Part shown: positions 8,959 through 16,984 of the stretch, piece by piece
Layout of the letters: every line of letters begins with the position of its first letter
Position numbering within the stretch: the stretch's first letter is position 1
From: Zoogloeaceae bacterium
Lineage (GTDB): Bacteria > Pseudomonadota > Gammaproteobacteria > Burkholderiales > Rhodocyclaceae
Direction of reading: 5' to 3'
Assembly (NCBI GenBank): GCA_024235635.1
Contig: JACKMA010000002.1
Span: 1,116,001 to 1,180,000, forward strand
Length of the DNA stretch: 64,000 nucleotides
Program-made: the position numbers and the translations under genes
Notes under the pieces: generated by a model
What the model was told of the DNA's origin: nothing
The model's input: the letters and a program-made list of their open reading frames with translations, nothing else
Databases searched by the model: none

Positions 8959-10008
8959 ATGACCAGCAACGCAACCCGGGACCGTCCTCCCGGCCTGTCG
9001 CGCGACGACGATCACGACTTCGCCGCGGCAGTCGATCAGCCACGGCTGCAGATCGGCTCGCCCGATGCCTGCCTCGCCGAATCCAGCCTTTTGCTGGTCG
9101 ATGACGACGTCGGGTCGATACGCGTGCTGCAGAACATTCTCGGCGACTATCCGCACCTGCGCTTCGCCATCAATGGCGACGAGGCCCTTCGCCTCGCCAC
9201 CGAGGTACCGCCGGACCTGATCCTGCTCGACGCCGACATGCCCGGGCTCGACGGATTCGGGGTATGCGAGGCGCTCAAGAAGGATCCGCGACTGGTGCAT
9301 GTACCGGTGATATTCGTCACCAGTCACGAGGATGTCAGCATCGAGACCCGGGCGCTCGAGCTCGGTGCGATGGATTTCATCACCAAGCCGGTGTCTCCGC
9401 CCAGGGTGCGCCTGCGGGTACGCAATCAGTTGCTATTGAAATACCACACCGACCGCCTGCGGCGGGAGGCCTCGACCGACCCGCTCACCGGGCTCGAGAA
9501 CCGGCGTGCATTCGAATCGGCCTTGCCGCTGGAATGGCGGCGGGCAAGACGCCACACGCGACCGCTCAGTCTGATGATGGTCGACGTGGATCACTTCAAG
9601 AAGGTGAACGACAGCCACGGCCACGCGGTCGGCGACGATTGCCTGCGCGCAATCGGCAGGGCGCTCGAATCCTGCGTCGGTCGGCCAGGCGATCTGGTCG
9701 CACGCTACGGCGGCGAAGAGTTTGCGCTGTTGCTGCCGGAGACGTCGAAGGAGGCCGCGCACGCGATCGCCGCCGGCATCCATACCGCCATCCGGGGCAT
9801 CGGCATCCTGGTGGACGGCGGCAGCGCACCGTTGCCACTGACCGTCAGCATCGGCTTCGCGACCTGCAGCCCGCATGACAAGCGCGACTACGGGGGTGAG
9901 CGGACGCTGCTGGCGCGGGCCGACAAGGCCTTGTATCGGGCAAAGGCTTCGGGGCGCAACCGTACCTGCAGCGCCGAGATGCCCGAGCTCGCGTGCCCGC
10001 CGTCGTGA
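8959..10008 (+). CDS. REC-GGDEF diguanylate cyclase
   Basis: 349 residues. The receiver (~45-165) has phospho-acceptor Asp91 in LILLDADMPGLDGF and a conserved Lys in FITKPV. It is followed by a full GGDEF domain (~180-340) with the active-site loop GGEEF at 251-255. An intact allosteric I-site, RPGD, stands five residues ahead of GGEEF, so product inhibition by c-di-GMP is expected. This is the PleD/WspR-like arrangement in which phosphorylation drives dimerisation and synthesis of c-di-GMP from two GTP. The C-terminus overlaps the start of the hybrid kinase gene by 16 bp, which argues for translational coupling and for the two proteins acting together. A sigma-28-like promoter lies just upstream. 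Confidence 0.94.
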   Translation: MTSNATRDRPPGLSRDDDHDFAAAVDQPRLQIGSPDACLAESSLLLVDDDVGSIRVLQNILGDYPHLRFAINGDEALRLATEVPPDLILLDADMPGLDGFGVCEALKKDPRLVHVPVIFVTSHEDVSIETRALELGAMDFITKPVSPPRVRLRVRNQLLLKYHTDRLRREASTDPLTGLENRRAFESALPLEWRRARRHTRPLSLMMVDVDHFKKVNDSHGHAVGDDCLRAIGRALESCVGRPGDLVARYGGEEFALLLPETSKEAAHAIAAGIHTAIRGIGILVDGGSAPLPLTVSIGFATCSPHDKRDYGGERTLLARADKALYRAKASGRNRTCSAEMPELACPPS

Positions 10009-13000
10009 CGACCGAAGCCCGCGCATCCAGCGGCAGTCTGACCACCGGCATCGCGATCGTGGTCACCCTGCTACTCGCCGTGATCATGCTGATGGTATTC
10101 TTCATGCTGCATGGCCAGACGCGTCAGCGGGCCGTCGAACGCGGCGAACTGCTGCTCGCCAACGCACTGAACAGCGCCGAGGCACAGGTCCGGCACGACC
10201 TTGCCCGGATGCGCGCCGATGTGCGATTTCTCGCCGAAATGCCACCGATCGCCGGCATCGCCCGCGCGCTCGCCAACGACGGCTACGACGACGAGGGCCA
10301 TTCGTCGCAGGAGATGTGGCTGAAGCGCCTGGGCGAGATCTTCGCCGCCTACGCGCGATCCGATCCGACGGTCCGCCAGGTGCGCCTGATCGGCGTTGCC
10401 GACGCCGGCCGGGAACTGCTCCGCGTCGAACGCCAGGGTGCCTTCGTTTCCCGCATCCCGGACGCGCGCCTGCAGTCGAAATCCCATCGCCCGCATGTAA
10501 AGCGGACGCTGGCCCTGCCGCCGGGCATCATCTATGTCAGCGGCATCGAGCTCAATCGCGAGCATGGCCGCATCGAGGAACCCCACTGGGCCACCGTGCG
10601 GGTCGCCACTGCGGCCAGCGGCGACGACAACAAGGTTTTCGGCATCGTCGTCATCAACTACGACGCGGACCGCTTGCTGTCGACGCTGAGCGTGGCCGAG
10701 AGCGATTTCACGACCATCTACGCGACCAATGCCCAGGGTGACTTCGTCGTCCATCCGGATGCGGCGAAACGCTTTGCGTTCGAGTTCGGCGAGCCCTACC
10801 GCGTGACCGACGAGTTCCCCGGTCTGCGCAGCGACGGGGGCCTGCACAAGACGCAGAAGCGGGCCGCCGCCGACCACCAGCGCTACGTCGCGATGCGCGC
10901 CCTGGACTTCGACGCGAACACCTTCGACGGCGATCTCACGTTGTTCGCCAGCGTCGACGCCTCGCACGTGTCGAACGAGGCCTGGACCCAGGCGCACCAG
11001 TTGCTGCCACCGCTGCTGGTCGCGGCCGGGCTGATCATCGCGTTGTCGTTCGCGATGCTGCGCCGGCAGCTCTCGCCGCTGCATGCGCTGGTCGCTGCCG
11101 CCCGCGACGTCGCGGCCGGCGACCAGTACGCACCGCTGCCCCGGGGCTACGGCGGCGAGGTCGGCGAGCTGGTGAATGCCTTCGACGCGATGCACAAGAG
11201 CCTGAAGCGCAAGCGGGAGAATTCGGCGGCGCTCGAAGGCCGTCTGCGCGAAAGCGAAGCGTTCGCCAATGCCATCGTCCGCGGCTCGCCCAACGGCATC
11301 GTGGTCGTCGGTGACGACGGTCTGATCATCCGCAGCAACCTCGCGGCGGAACGGATGTTCGGCTTCACCAGCGAGGAGATGCGCGGCAACCCGGTCGAGA
11401 TGCTGGTGCCGATCGAGCATCGTGACGCGCATCCATCATTGCGCACCCAGTTCGACGCGACCGAGCGGGCGCGCCCGATGGGCCAACGGACCGGCAAGTT
11501 GCAGGGGCAGCGCAGCGACGGCACGCGATTCCCTGCCGAGATCGCGCTGGCCAACCTGCAGATCCACGAGCGGCGTTACATCATCGCGACCATCAGTGAC
11601 GTCGCCGAACAGCGCCAGCGCCAGATGCATTCCGACATGCTGGCTTCGATCGTCGAGCATTCAAGCGACTTCATCTTTATCTGCAGCCCACTGCTCGAAT
11701 GCCTGCACCTGAATCCCGCCGCCTGCGGCGTCGTCGGCCATGACGGCGATCCGGGCGCGGCACGCCACCTCTCGCGCTTTCTCGGCGACGCCGAGCAGGC
11801 CCGCCTGCGCAACGAGATCGCACCCACGGTCGAGACTGTCGGCCGCTGGAGCGGTGAAGTGCGCATGCGGAGCCTGAGCAGTGGCGACCCGATCGAGACC
11901 CACTGGGAAGTCTTCGCGATACGGGAGGCGGATGGGCAGCCCAAGGCCCTGGCAGTGGTTGCGATCGCGCTCGCCGATCAGCGCGCCCGCGCGGCGGCCG
12001 AAGCCGCCAGCGAGGCCAAGTCGAATTTTCTCGCCCACATGAGCCACGAGATGAGAACGCCGCTCAACGCGGTGCTGTCGGTGGCCCACCTGATTGCCCG
12101 CACCGGTCTCGATCCCGCGCAACGACGGCTCGTGAGCCAGCTCGAACGTGCCGGCCGGCATCTCGCAGACCTGATCAGCGACGTCCTCGATCTGTCGAAG
12201 ATCGAGGCCGGCAAAATGACCATCACGACCCATGCGTTCGCGCTGATCGAACTGCTGCAGGAAGCCGTCGGCCTGATGTCGGCACAGGCCTCGGAAAAGG
12301 GAATCGTCATCGCCCTGGATCTCGATCCCAATCTGCCGCACGAGGTCGTCGGCGACGCCACGCGGATCAACCAGATCCTCGGAAATCTGCTGTCGAATGC
12401 GATCAAGTTCACCGAACGGGGTCGGGTCGCGCTGAACGCGACGGTGATCGATTCGGGAGACGGCAACACGATCGTCGAATTCGCGGTATCCGATACCGGC
12501 ATCGGGATCGACGGAAAGGACATCAAACGACTATTCACGCCCTTCACCCAGGTCGACGACAGCGCAACGCGGCGATTCGGCGGCACCGGACTCGGGCTGG
12601 CGATCGTCAAACGGCTCGTCGACGCGATGGGTGGCGAACTCGGCGTCAGCAGCGAACCCGGCCGGGGCAGCCGATTCTGGTGCCGGCTGATGCTGAACAG
12701 GGTCGACGGCGACACGACGGCCCACGCACATCGGTCGGCCGACGACGAACTGCCTGCGGTCGAGGACGCTGTTCCGCCGCAGTTGCCGGGCATCCGGGTC
12801 CTGGTCGTCGACGACAGCGAGATCAATCGCGACGTCGCCCATCAGGTGCTCCAGCTGGAAGGTGCCAGTGTCTGGATGGCCGCGAACAGCGACGAGGCAC
12901 TCGCAATACTTCAAAGTCGCGCGCAACAGATCGACGTGGTGCTGATGGATCTGCAGATGCCGGGCCTCGACGGGCTCGAGACCACCCGCAGGATCCGCCG

Positions 13001-13808
13001 TGACCTCGGCCTCCACGAGTTGCCGATCATTGCCCTGACCGCGGCGGCGCTGCCGATCGAACGGCAACGGGCAACGGCCGCCGGCATGCAGGGATTCCTG
13101 ACCAAACCGATCGATCCGCAGTCGATGATCGATCAGATCGACCGGGTGACGGGCAACGCCGGTGCACTTACGCCGGTGCCGGCCCGCGAGGTCATGGCGA
13201 CAAGCAACCGGAACTGGCCCGCGATCGAAGGCATCGACATCGACGGGGCGCGGGCACGGCTGGGCGGCGACGGCGAGCTGCTGCGCTCGCTGCTGAGCCG
13301 GCTGTTCGAGGAATATCGCGACCTTTGGGAGCGCGATCCGGCACCTGACATGATCGCCCAGCCGCAGCCACTCGCCGCCCGCATGCACAAGCTCAAGGGT
13401 GCGGCTGCCAATCTCGGCGCCAGCCGCGTCTGCGAAGGCGCAGCGGCGCTCGAACGAGCCCTTTGCGACGGACGGCTCGACGAAGTCGAACGGCTTGCCG
13501 ACACGCTGCGAACTGCGCTGACCGGGCTTCACGAGGCGTTTGCCGGTATCCGCCAGGCCGGCTCCGAACCCCTCTGCGGCGGCACGACGCTCGACTCGGG
13601 CCTACTCGAGGAGCTGGTCGGACTCCTGCACAGGCATGATCTGGCAGCCGGCAACGCGTTCCAGGCGCTGTCGAAAGCGCTCGCCGGCGTCCTCGACGCA
13701 GACCACTTCGAGCGCCTGCGCCGGCATCTCGACGCGCTCGAGTACGACGCCGCCGCGGCGATTCTGGAGGCACTGCCGGCCGACGGCGCCGCCGCCACGA
13801 TAGGCTGA
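9993..13808 (+). CDS. Hybrid sensor histidine kinase (Cache-HAMP-PAS-PAS-HK-REC-Hpt)
   Basis: 1,271 residues from a GTG at 9993; a second GTG at 10005 overlaps the upstream stop as GTGA and is also possible. The order is: TM helix (~18-40); a ~290-residue periplasmic double-Cache-like sensor; TM helix (~336-357); HAMP; two PAS modules (~425-530 and ~545-655); HisKA with SHEMRTPLNAVLSV (His685); HATPase_c with GGTGLGLAIV; a receiver with VLMDLQMPGLDG (Asp986) and a late Lys in FLTKPI; then an Hpt with RMHKLKGAAANLG (His1132). The C-terminal ~100 residues are helical and unassigned. The gene overlaps the REC-GGDEF gene, its most likely phosphotransfer target. Confidence 0.93.
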   Translation: MPAVVTTEARASSGSLTTGIAIVVTLLLAVIMLMVFFMLHGQTRQRAVERGELLLANALNSAEAQVRHDLARMRADVRFLAEMPPIAGIARALANDGYDDEGHSSQEMWLKRLGEIFAAYARSDPTVRQVRLIGVADAGRELLRVERQGAFVSRIPDARLQSKSHRPHVKRTLALPPGIIYVSGIELNREHGRIEEPHWATVRVATAASGDDNKVFGIVVINYDADRLLSTLSVAESDFTTIYATNAQGDFVVHPDAAKRFAFEFGEPYRVTDEFPGLRSDGGLHKTQKRAAADHQRYVAMRALDFDANTFDGDLTLFASVDASHVSNEAWTQAHQLLPPLLVAAGLIIALSFAMLRRQLSPLHALVAAARDVAAGDQYAPLPRGYGGEVGELVNAFDAMHKSLKRKRENSAALEGRLRESEAFANAIVRGSPNGIVVVGDDGLIIRSNLAAERMFGFTSEEMRGNPVEMLVPIEHRDAHPSLRTQFDATERARPMGQRTGKLQGQRSDGTRFPAEIALANLQIHERRYIIATISDVAEQRQRQMHSDMLASIVEHSSDFIFICSPLLECLHLNPAACGVVGHDGDPGAARHLSRFLGDAEQARLRNEIAPTVETVGRWSGEVRMRSLSSGDPIETHWEVFAIREADGQPKALAVVAIALADQRARAAAEAASEAKSNFLAHMSHEMRTPLNAVLSVAHLIARTGLDPAQRRLVSQLERAGRHLADLISDVLDLSKIEAGKMTITTHAFALIELLQEAVGLMSAQASEKGIVIALDLDPNLPHEVVGDATRINQILGNLLSNAIKFTERGRVALNATVIDSGDGNTIVEFAVSDTGIGIDGKDIKRLFTPFTQVDDSATRRFGGTGLGLAIVKRLVDAMGGELGVSSEPGRGSRFWCRLMLNRVDGDTTAHAHRSADDELPAVEDAVPPQLPGIRVLVVDDSEINRDVAHQVLQLEGASVWMAANSDEALAILQSRAQQIDVVLMDLQMPGLDGLETTRRIRRDLGLHELPIIALTAAALPIERQRATAAGMQGFLTKPIDPQSMIDQIDRVTGNAGALTPVPAREVMATSNRNWPAIEGIDIDGARARLGGDGELLRSLLSRLFEEYRDLWERDPAPDMIAQPQPLAARMHKLKGAAANLGASRVCEGAAALERALCDGRLDEVERLADTLRTALTGLHEAFAGIRQAGSEPLCGGTTLDSGLLEELVGLLHRHDLAAGNAFQALSKALAGVLDADHFERLRRHLDALEYDAAAAILEALPADGAAATIG

Positions 13809-13940
13809 AAGCGCATTGCGGGCGGCTGCCGTGCCCGGCGAAGCCCGTCGGCGGCGTCCCCCGCCCGCCACCCCAGGCTTGCGGATTGCGGCCGGTCGCG
13901 AGACGATGCGCCCACGACTGGATAACCCGAGGGAATGCGG

Positions 13941-14681
13941 ATGATCGTGCTGTTTACCGATTTCGGCGCCAACGACATTTACACCGCGCAGGTCGAGGGA
14001 CGATTGCACGCGATCGCCCCCCAGCACCCGGTGATCGTCACCGCCCTGCACAGCGTGCCCGATTACGAACCCCGTTCGGCGGCCCACCTGCTCGCGGCCC
14101 TCCATCGACAGTTCGGCAGCGAAACGGTGTTCCTGGCCGTGGTGGATCCGGGTGTCGGCAGCGAGCGTGCCGCGGTCGTCATGCAGGCCGACGGCCAGTG
14201 GTTCGTCGGACCCGACAACGGCCTGCTGTCGGTGATCGCTGCACGCGCCGAACGCGCCGCCTTCTGGCGCATCCGGGTGCCCGAGCAAGGCATTTCGGCA
14301 TCGTTCCACGGGCGCGACCTGTTCGCGCCGATCGCCGCACAGATCGCCACCGGCGTGCTCTCGCCGAGCGTCCTCGATCACGTCGAGCGCCTCGACGTCG
14401 AACTCGGCGGGAACGACCTCGCGGAGGTGATCTTCATCGACCATTTTGGCAACGCGTTCACCGGACTGCGGGCAGCCGACATCCCGCACGACAGTGCGAT
14501 CGAGGTCGCCGGCCGGCGGGTGGAATGGGCACGCGTGTTCTCGGACATCGAGCGCGGCACCCCCTGCTGGTACGAGAACAGCCTGGGCCTGGTCGAGATC
14601 GCGGTCAATTGCGGGCGCGCCAGCGACGAACTGGGTCTGGCGCCCGGCCACGCCATCCGCCTGATCGGCGGGCACGGCTGA
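13941..14681 (+). CDS. SAM hydroxide adenosyltransferase (DUF62/chlorinase-fluorinase family)
   Basis: 246 residues. The family signatures are clear: IVLFTDFGANDIY at the N-terminus, VVDPGVGSER (~residues 69-78), FHGRDLFAPIAA, IDHFGNAFTG and WYENSLGLVEIAVN near the end. Enzymes of this family cleave S-adenosylmethionine. The common members use water or hydroxide and give adenosine and methionine, while rare members use chloride or fluoride. Nothing here points to halogenation. The ATG at 13941 is preferred over the ATG at 13935 because GAGGG (13929-13933) then has a proper spacing. It is 24 bp upstream of eutB on the same strand and probably cotranscribed, an unusual pairing. Confidence 0.88.
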   Translation: MIVLFTDFGANDIYTAQVEGRLHAIAPQHPVIVTALHSVPDYEPRSAAHLLAALHRQFGSETVFLAVVDPGVGSERAAVVMQADGQWFVGPDNGLLSVIAARAERAAFWRIRVPEQGISASFHGRDLFAPIAAQIATGVLSPSVLDHVERLDVELGGNDLAEVIFIDHFGNAFTGLRAADIPHDSAIEVAGRRVEWARVFSDIERGTPCWYENSLGLVEIAVNCGRASDELGLAPGHAIRLIGGHG

Positions 14682-14705
14682 GTTCCCGGCGAGCAGTCGC
14701 CTGCC

Positions 14706-16100
14706 ATGGCCTTCCGCCATACCGTCGGTCAGGCCAGCTACGTCTTCGACGATCTGCGCAGCCTGCTGGCGAAGGCATCGCCGGCGCGCGCCGGCGACAT
14801 GCTGGCCGGCATCGCCGCCGCCAGCGAGGAGGAACGCGTCGCCGCCCGCTGGGCGCTGGCCGATGTGCCGCTCGGCCACTTCCTCGACGAGGCCGTCGTA
14901 CCCTACGAGTCCGACGAGATCACACGTCTGATCCTCGATCGGCACGACGCCGCGGCGTTCTCCGAAATCGCGCACCTGACGGTCGGCGAGTTTCGCGAGT
15001 GGCTGCTCGCGGACGATGTCGACGATGCGCGCCTGAGCCGCGTCGCCGACGGCCTCACCCCCGAAATGACGGCCGCAGTGTCCAAGCTGATGCGCAACCA
15101 GGACCTGATCCTGGTCGCGTCGAAGCGCCGGGTGATCACCCGCTTCCGCAATACCATCGGTCTGCCTGGCCGGCTTTCCGTGCGCCTGCAACCGAACCAC
15201 CCGACCGACGACCCGCGGGGCGTCGCGGCAGCGATCATCGACGGCCTGATGTACGGCTGCGGCGACGCCGTGATCGGCGTCAACCCGGCCGGCGACGGAC
15301 TGGCGGCGATCATCGGGCTGCTGCAGCTGTGCGACGACATCCGCAGCCGCTTCGACATTCCAACCCAGACCTGCGTGCTCACCCACGTCACCAACACCTT
15401 GCGTGCCATCGAGGCCGGCGCGCCGGTGGACCTGGTGTTCCAGTCGATCGGTGGCACCGAAGCCACCAATCGCAGCTTCGGCGTCGACCTCGCGATCCTG
15501 GCGGAAGCCCAGCAGGCGGCACAGGCGCTGGGCCGCGGCACCGTCGGCGGCAACCTGATGTATTTCGAAACCGGTCAGGGCAGCGCGCTGTCGGCCGACG
15601 CACACCACGGCGCCGACCAGCAGACGCTGGAAGCGCGGGCCTACGGCCTCGCCCGCCAATTCAATCCGCTGCTGGTCAATACCGTCGTCGGCTTCATCGG
15701 GCCCGAGTATCTTTACGACGGACGCGAGATCATCCGCGCCGGCCTCGAGGATCATTTCTGCGGCAAGCTGCTGGGCCTGCCGATGGGCTGCGACGTGTGC
15801 TACACCAACCACGCCGAGGCAGACCAGAACGACATGGACAACCTGCTGACCCTGCTCGCAGCGGCTGGCGTCAATTTCGTCATGGGCGTACCCGGGGCCG
15901 ACGACATCATGCTCAACTACCAGAGCACGTCGTTCCACGACGCATTGTTCGTGCGCCGGCTGCTGGGACTCGGCCGCGCCCCCGAGTTCGAACGCTGGCT
16001 CGAATCGATCGGCATTGCCGACAGCAGCGGACACCTGCTGTCGCCGGTGCCGCAACACCCACTGCTGGGGCTGGGCAGCGAACTGGGAGGGGCACGATGA
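14706..16100 (+). CDS. eutB: Ethanolamine ammonia-lyase large (catalytic) subunit
   Basis: 464 residues, the usual length for EutB. It is recognised by long family blocks such as SKLMRNQDLILVASK, DDPRGVAAAIIDGLMYG, AVIGVNPAGDG, FQSIGGTEATN, TGQGSALSADAHHG, GLPMGCDVCYTNHAEADQND and FVMGVPGADDIMLNYQ. With EutC it converts ethanolamine to acetaldehyde and ammonia using adenosylcobalamin as radical source. The stop overlaps the eutC start (ATGA). No eutA reactivase, permease, aldehyde dehydrogenase or microcompartment genes are near, so this is the minimal EutBC form used without a metabolosome, with ethanolamine serving as nitrogen and/or carbon source. Confidence 0.97.
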   Translation: MAFRHTVGQASYVFDDLRSLLAKASPARAGDMLAGIAAASEEERVAARWALADVPLGHFLDEAVVPYESDEITRLILDRHDAAAFSEIAHLTVGEFREWLLADDVDDARLSRVADGLTPEMTAAVSKLMRNQDLILVASKRRVITRFRNTIGLPGRLSVRLQPNHPTDDPRGVAAAIIDGLMYGCGDAVIGVNPAGDGLAAIIGLLQLCDDIRSRFDIPTQTCVLTHVTNTLRAIEAGAPVDLVFQSIGGTEATNRSFGVDLAILAEAQQAAQALGRGTVGGNLMYFETGQGSALSADAHHGADQQTLEARAYGLARQFNPLLVNTVVGFIGPEYLYDGREIIRAGLEDHFCGKLLGLPMGCDVCYTNHAEADQNDMDNLLTLLAAAGVNFVMGVPGADDIMLNYQSTSFHDALFVRRLLGLGRAPEFERWLESIGIADSSGHLLSPVPQHPLLGLGSELGGAR

Positions 16101-16855
16101 GCCGCCTCGTGGCGCGCGACCCATGGTTCCGCCTGCGGGATCTGACCGCCGCCCGTATCGCCATCGGCCGGGCCGGCGGCAGTCTGCCGACGCACGAATT
16201 GCTGTCCTTGTCGCTCGATCACGCGCGCGCCCGGGATGCGGTCCATCATCCACTCGACGTCGGCGCCCTGCAGGCAGGTCTGGGCGAACGCGGCTTGCCC
16301 TGCATGACCGTGCATTCGGCGGCGGGCGACCGCGCCACCTATCTTCGCAGGCCGGATCTCGGACGCCGTCTCGACGACGCCAGCCGCGCCCGTCTGCGCG
16401 ATGCGGCCGACGAGCGCGGCTACGACCTCGCCCTGGTGTTCGCAGACGGCCTGTCCGCAGTCGCAGTGGAACGCCACGCGCTGTCGGTCATCGACGGCCT
16501 GCTGGCAGCGCTTGGCGACTGGCGTCTGGCACCGGTCGTGATCGCCGAACAAGCCCGCGTCGCCCTCGGCGACGACATCGGAAGCGCCCTGCGGGCGCGC
16601 CAGGTGGTGATGCTGATCGGCGAGCGCCCAGGCCTCAGTTCCCCGGACAGCCTGGGCCTCTATCTGACCCACGCACCCCGGCCGGGCCTCAGCGACGCCG
16701 ATCGAAACTGCATCTCGAACGTGCGCCCGGCGGGGCTCGTGCCGGCGGCAGCAGCCCGACGCCTCGACCATCTGCTGCGCGGCGCACGGGCGCTGGGCGC
16801 GAGCGGTGTCGCACTGAAGGACGATTTCTCCGAGATCGGCCGCACCCTCGACTAG
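16097..16855 (+). CDS. eutC: Ethanolamine ammonia-lyase small subunit
   Basis: 252 residues. The N-terminus reads LRDLTAARIAIGRAGGSLPT, typical of EutC, and later blocks DLALVFADGLSAVAVERHA, MLIGERPGLSSPDSLGLYLT and DRNCISNVRPAGL are family hallmarks. EutC completes the binding site for adenosylcobalamin together with EutB. The ATG overlaps the eutB stop, and GGGAGGGG at 16085-16092 is a strong ribosome binding site 4 nt ahead. It is slightly shorter than enterobacterial EutC because it lacks their N-terminal extension. A 129-bp gap follows before the next signalling gene. Confidence 0.97.
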   Translation: MSRLVARDPWFRLRDLTAARIAIGRAGGSLPTHELLSLSLDHARARDAVHHPLDVGALQAGLGERGLPCMTVHSAAGDRATYLRRPDLGRRLDDASRARLRDAADERGYDLALVFADGLSAVAVERHALSVIDGLLAALGDWRLAPVVIAEQARVALGDDIGSALRARQVVMLIGERPGLSSPDSLGLYLTHAPRPGLSDADRNCISNVRPAGLVPAAAARRLDHLLRGARALGASGVALKDDFSEIGRTLD

Positions 16856-16984
16856 CACGGATCCGGCCTTGCCGCTGTCCGCATCGGCCGGCGACCGTCA
16901 ACTTCCGGTCGGGACGGCCGTGAACCGGTCTACGGAATTCGCGAAGCAGCGCCGGCGGCCTGCTTCGCACACAGCGTCGAGGCA

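Noticed and set aside
13886..16090. Arg/Pro-rich open frame upstream of eutC in its frame
   Set aside because: It is fused in frame to the real eutC but covers eutB and the SAM enzyme in a wrong frame. The eutC start at 16097 has a good ribosome binding site.
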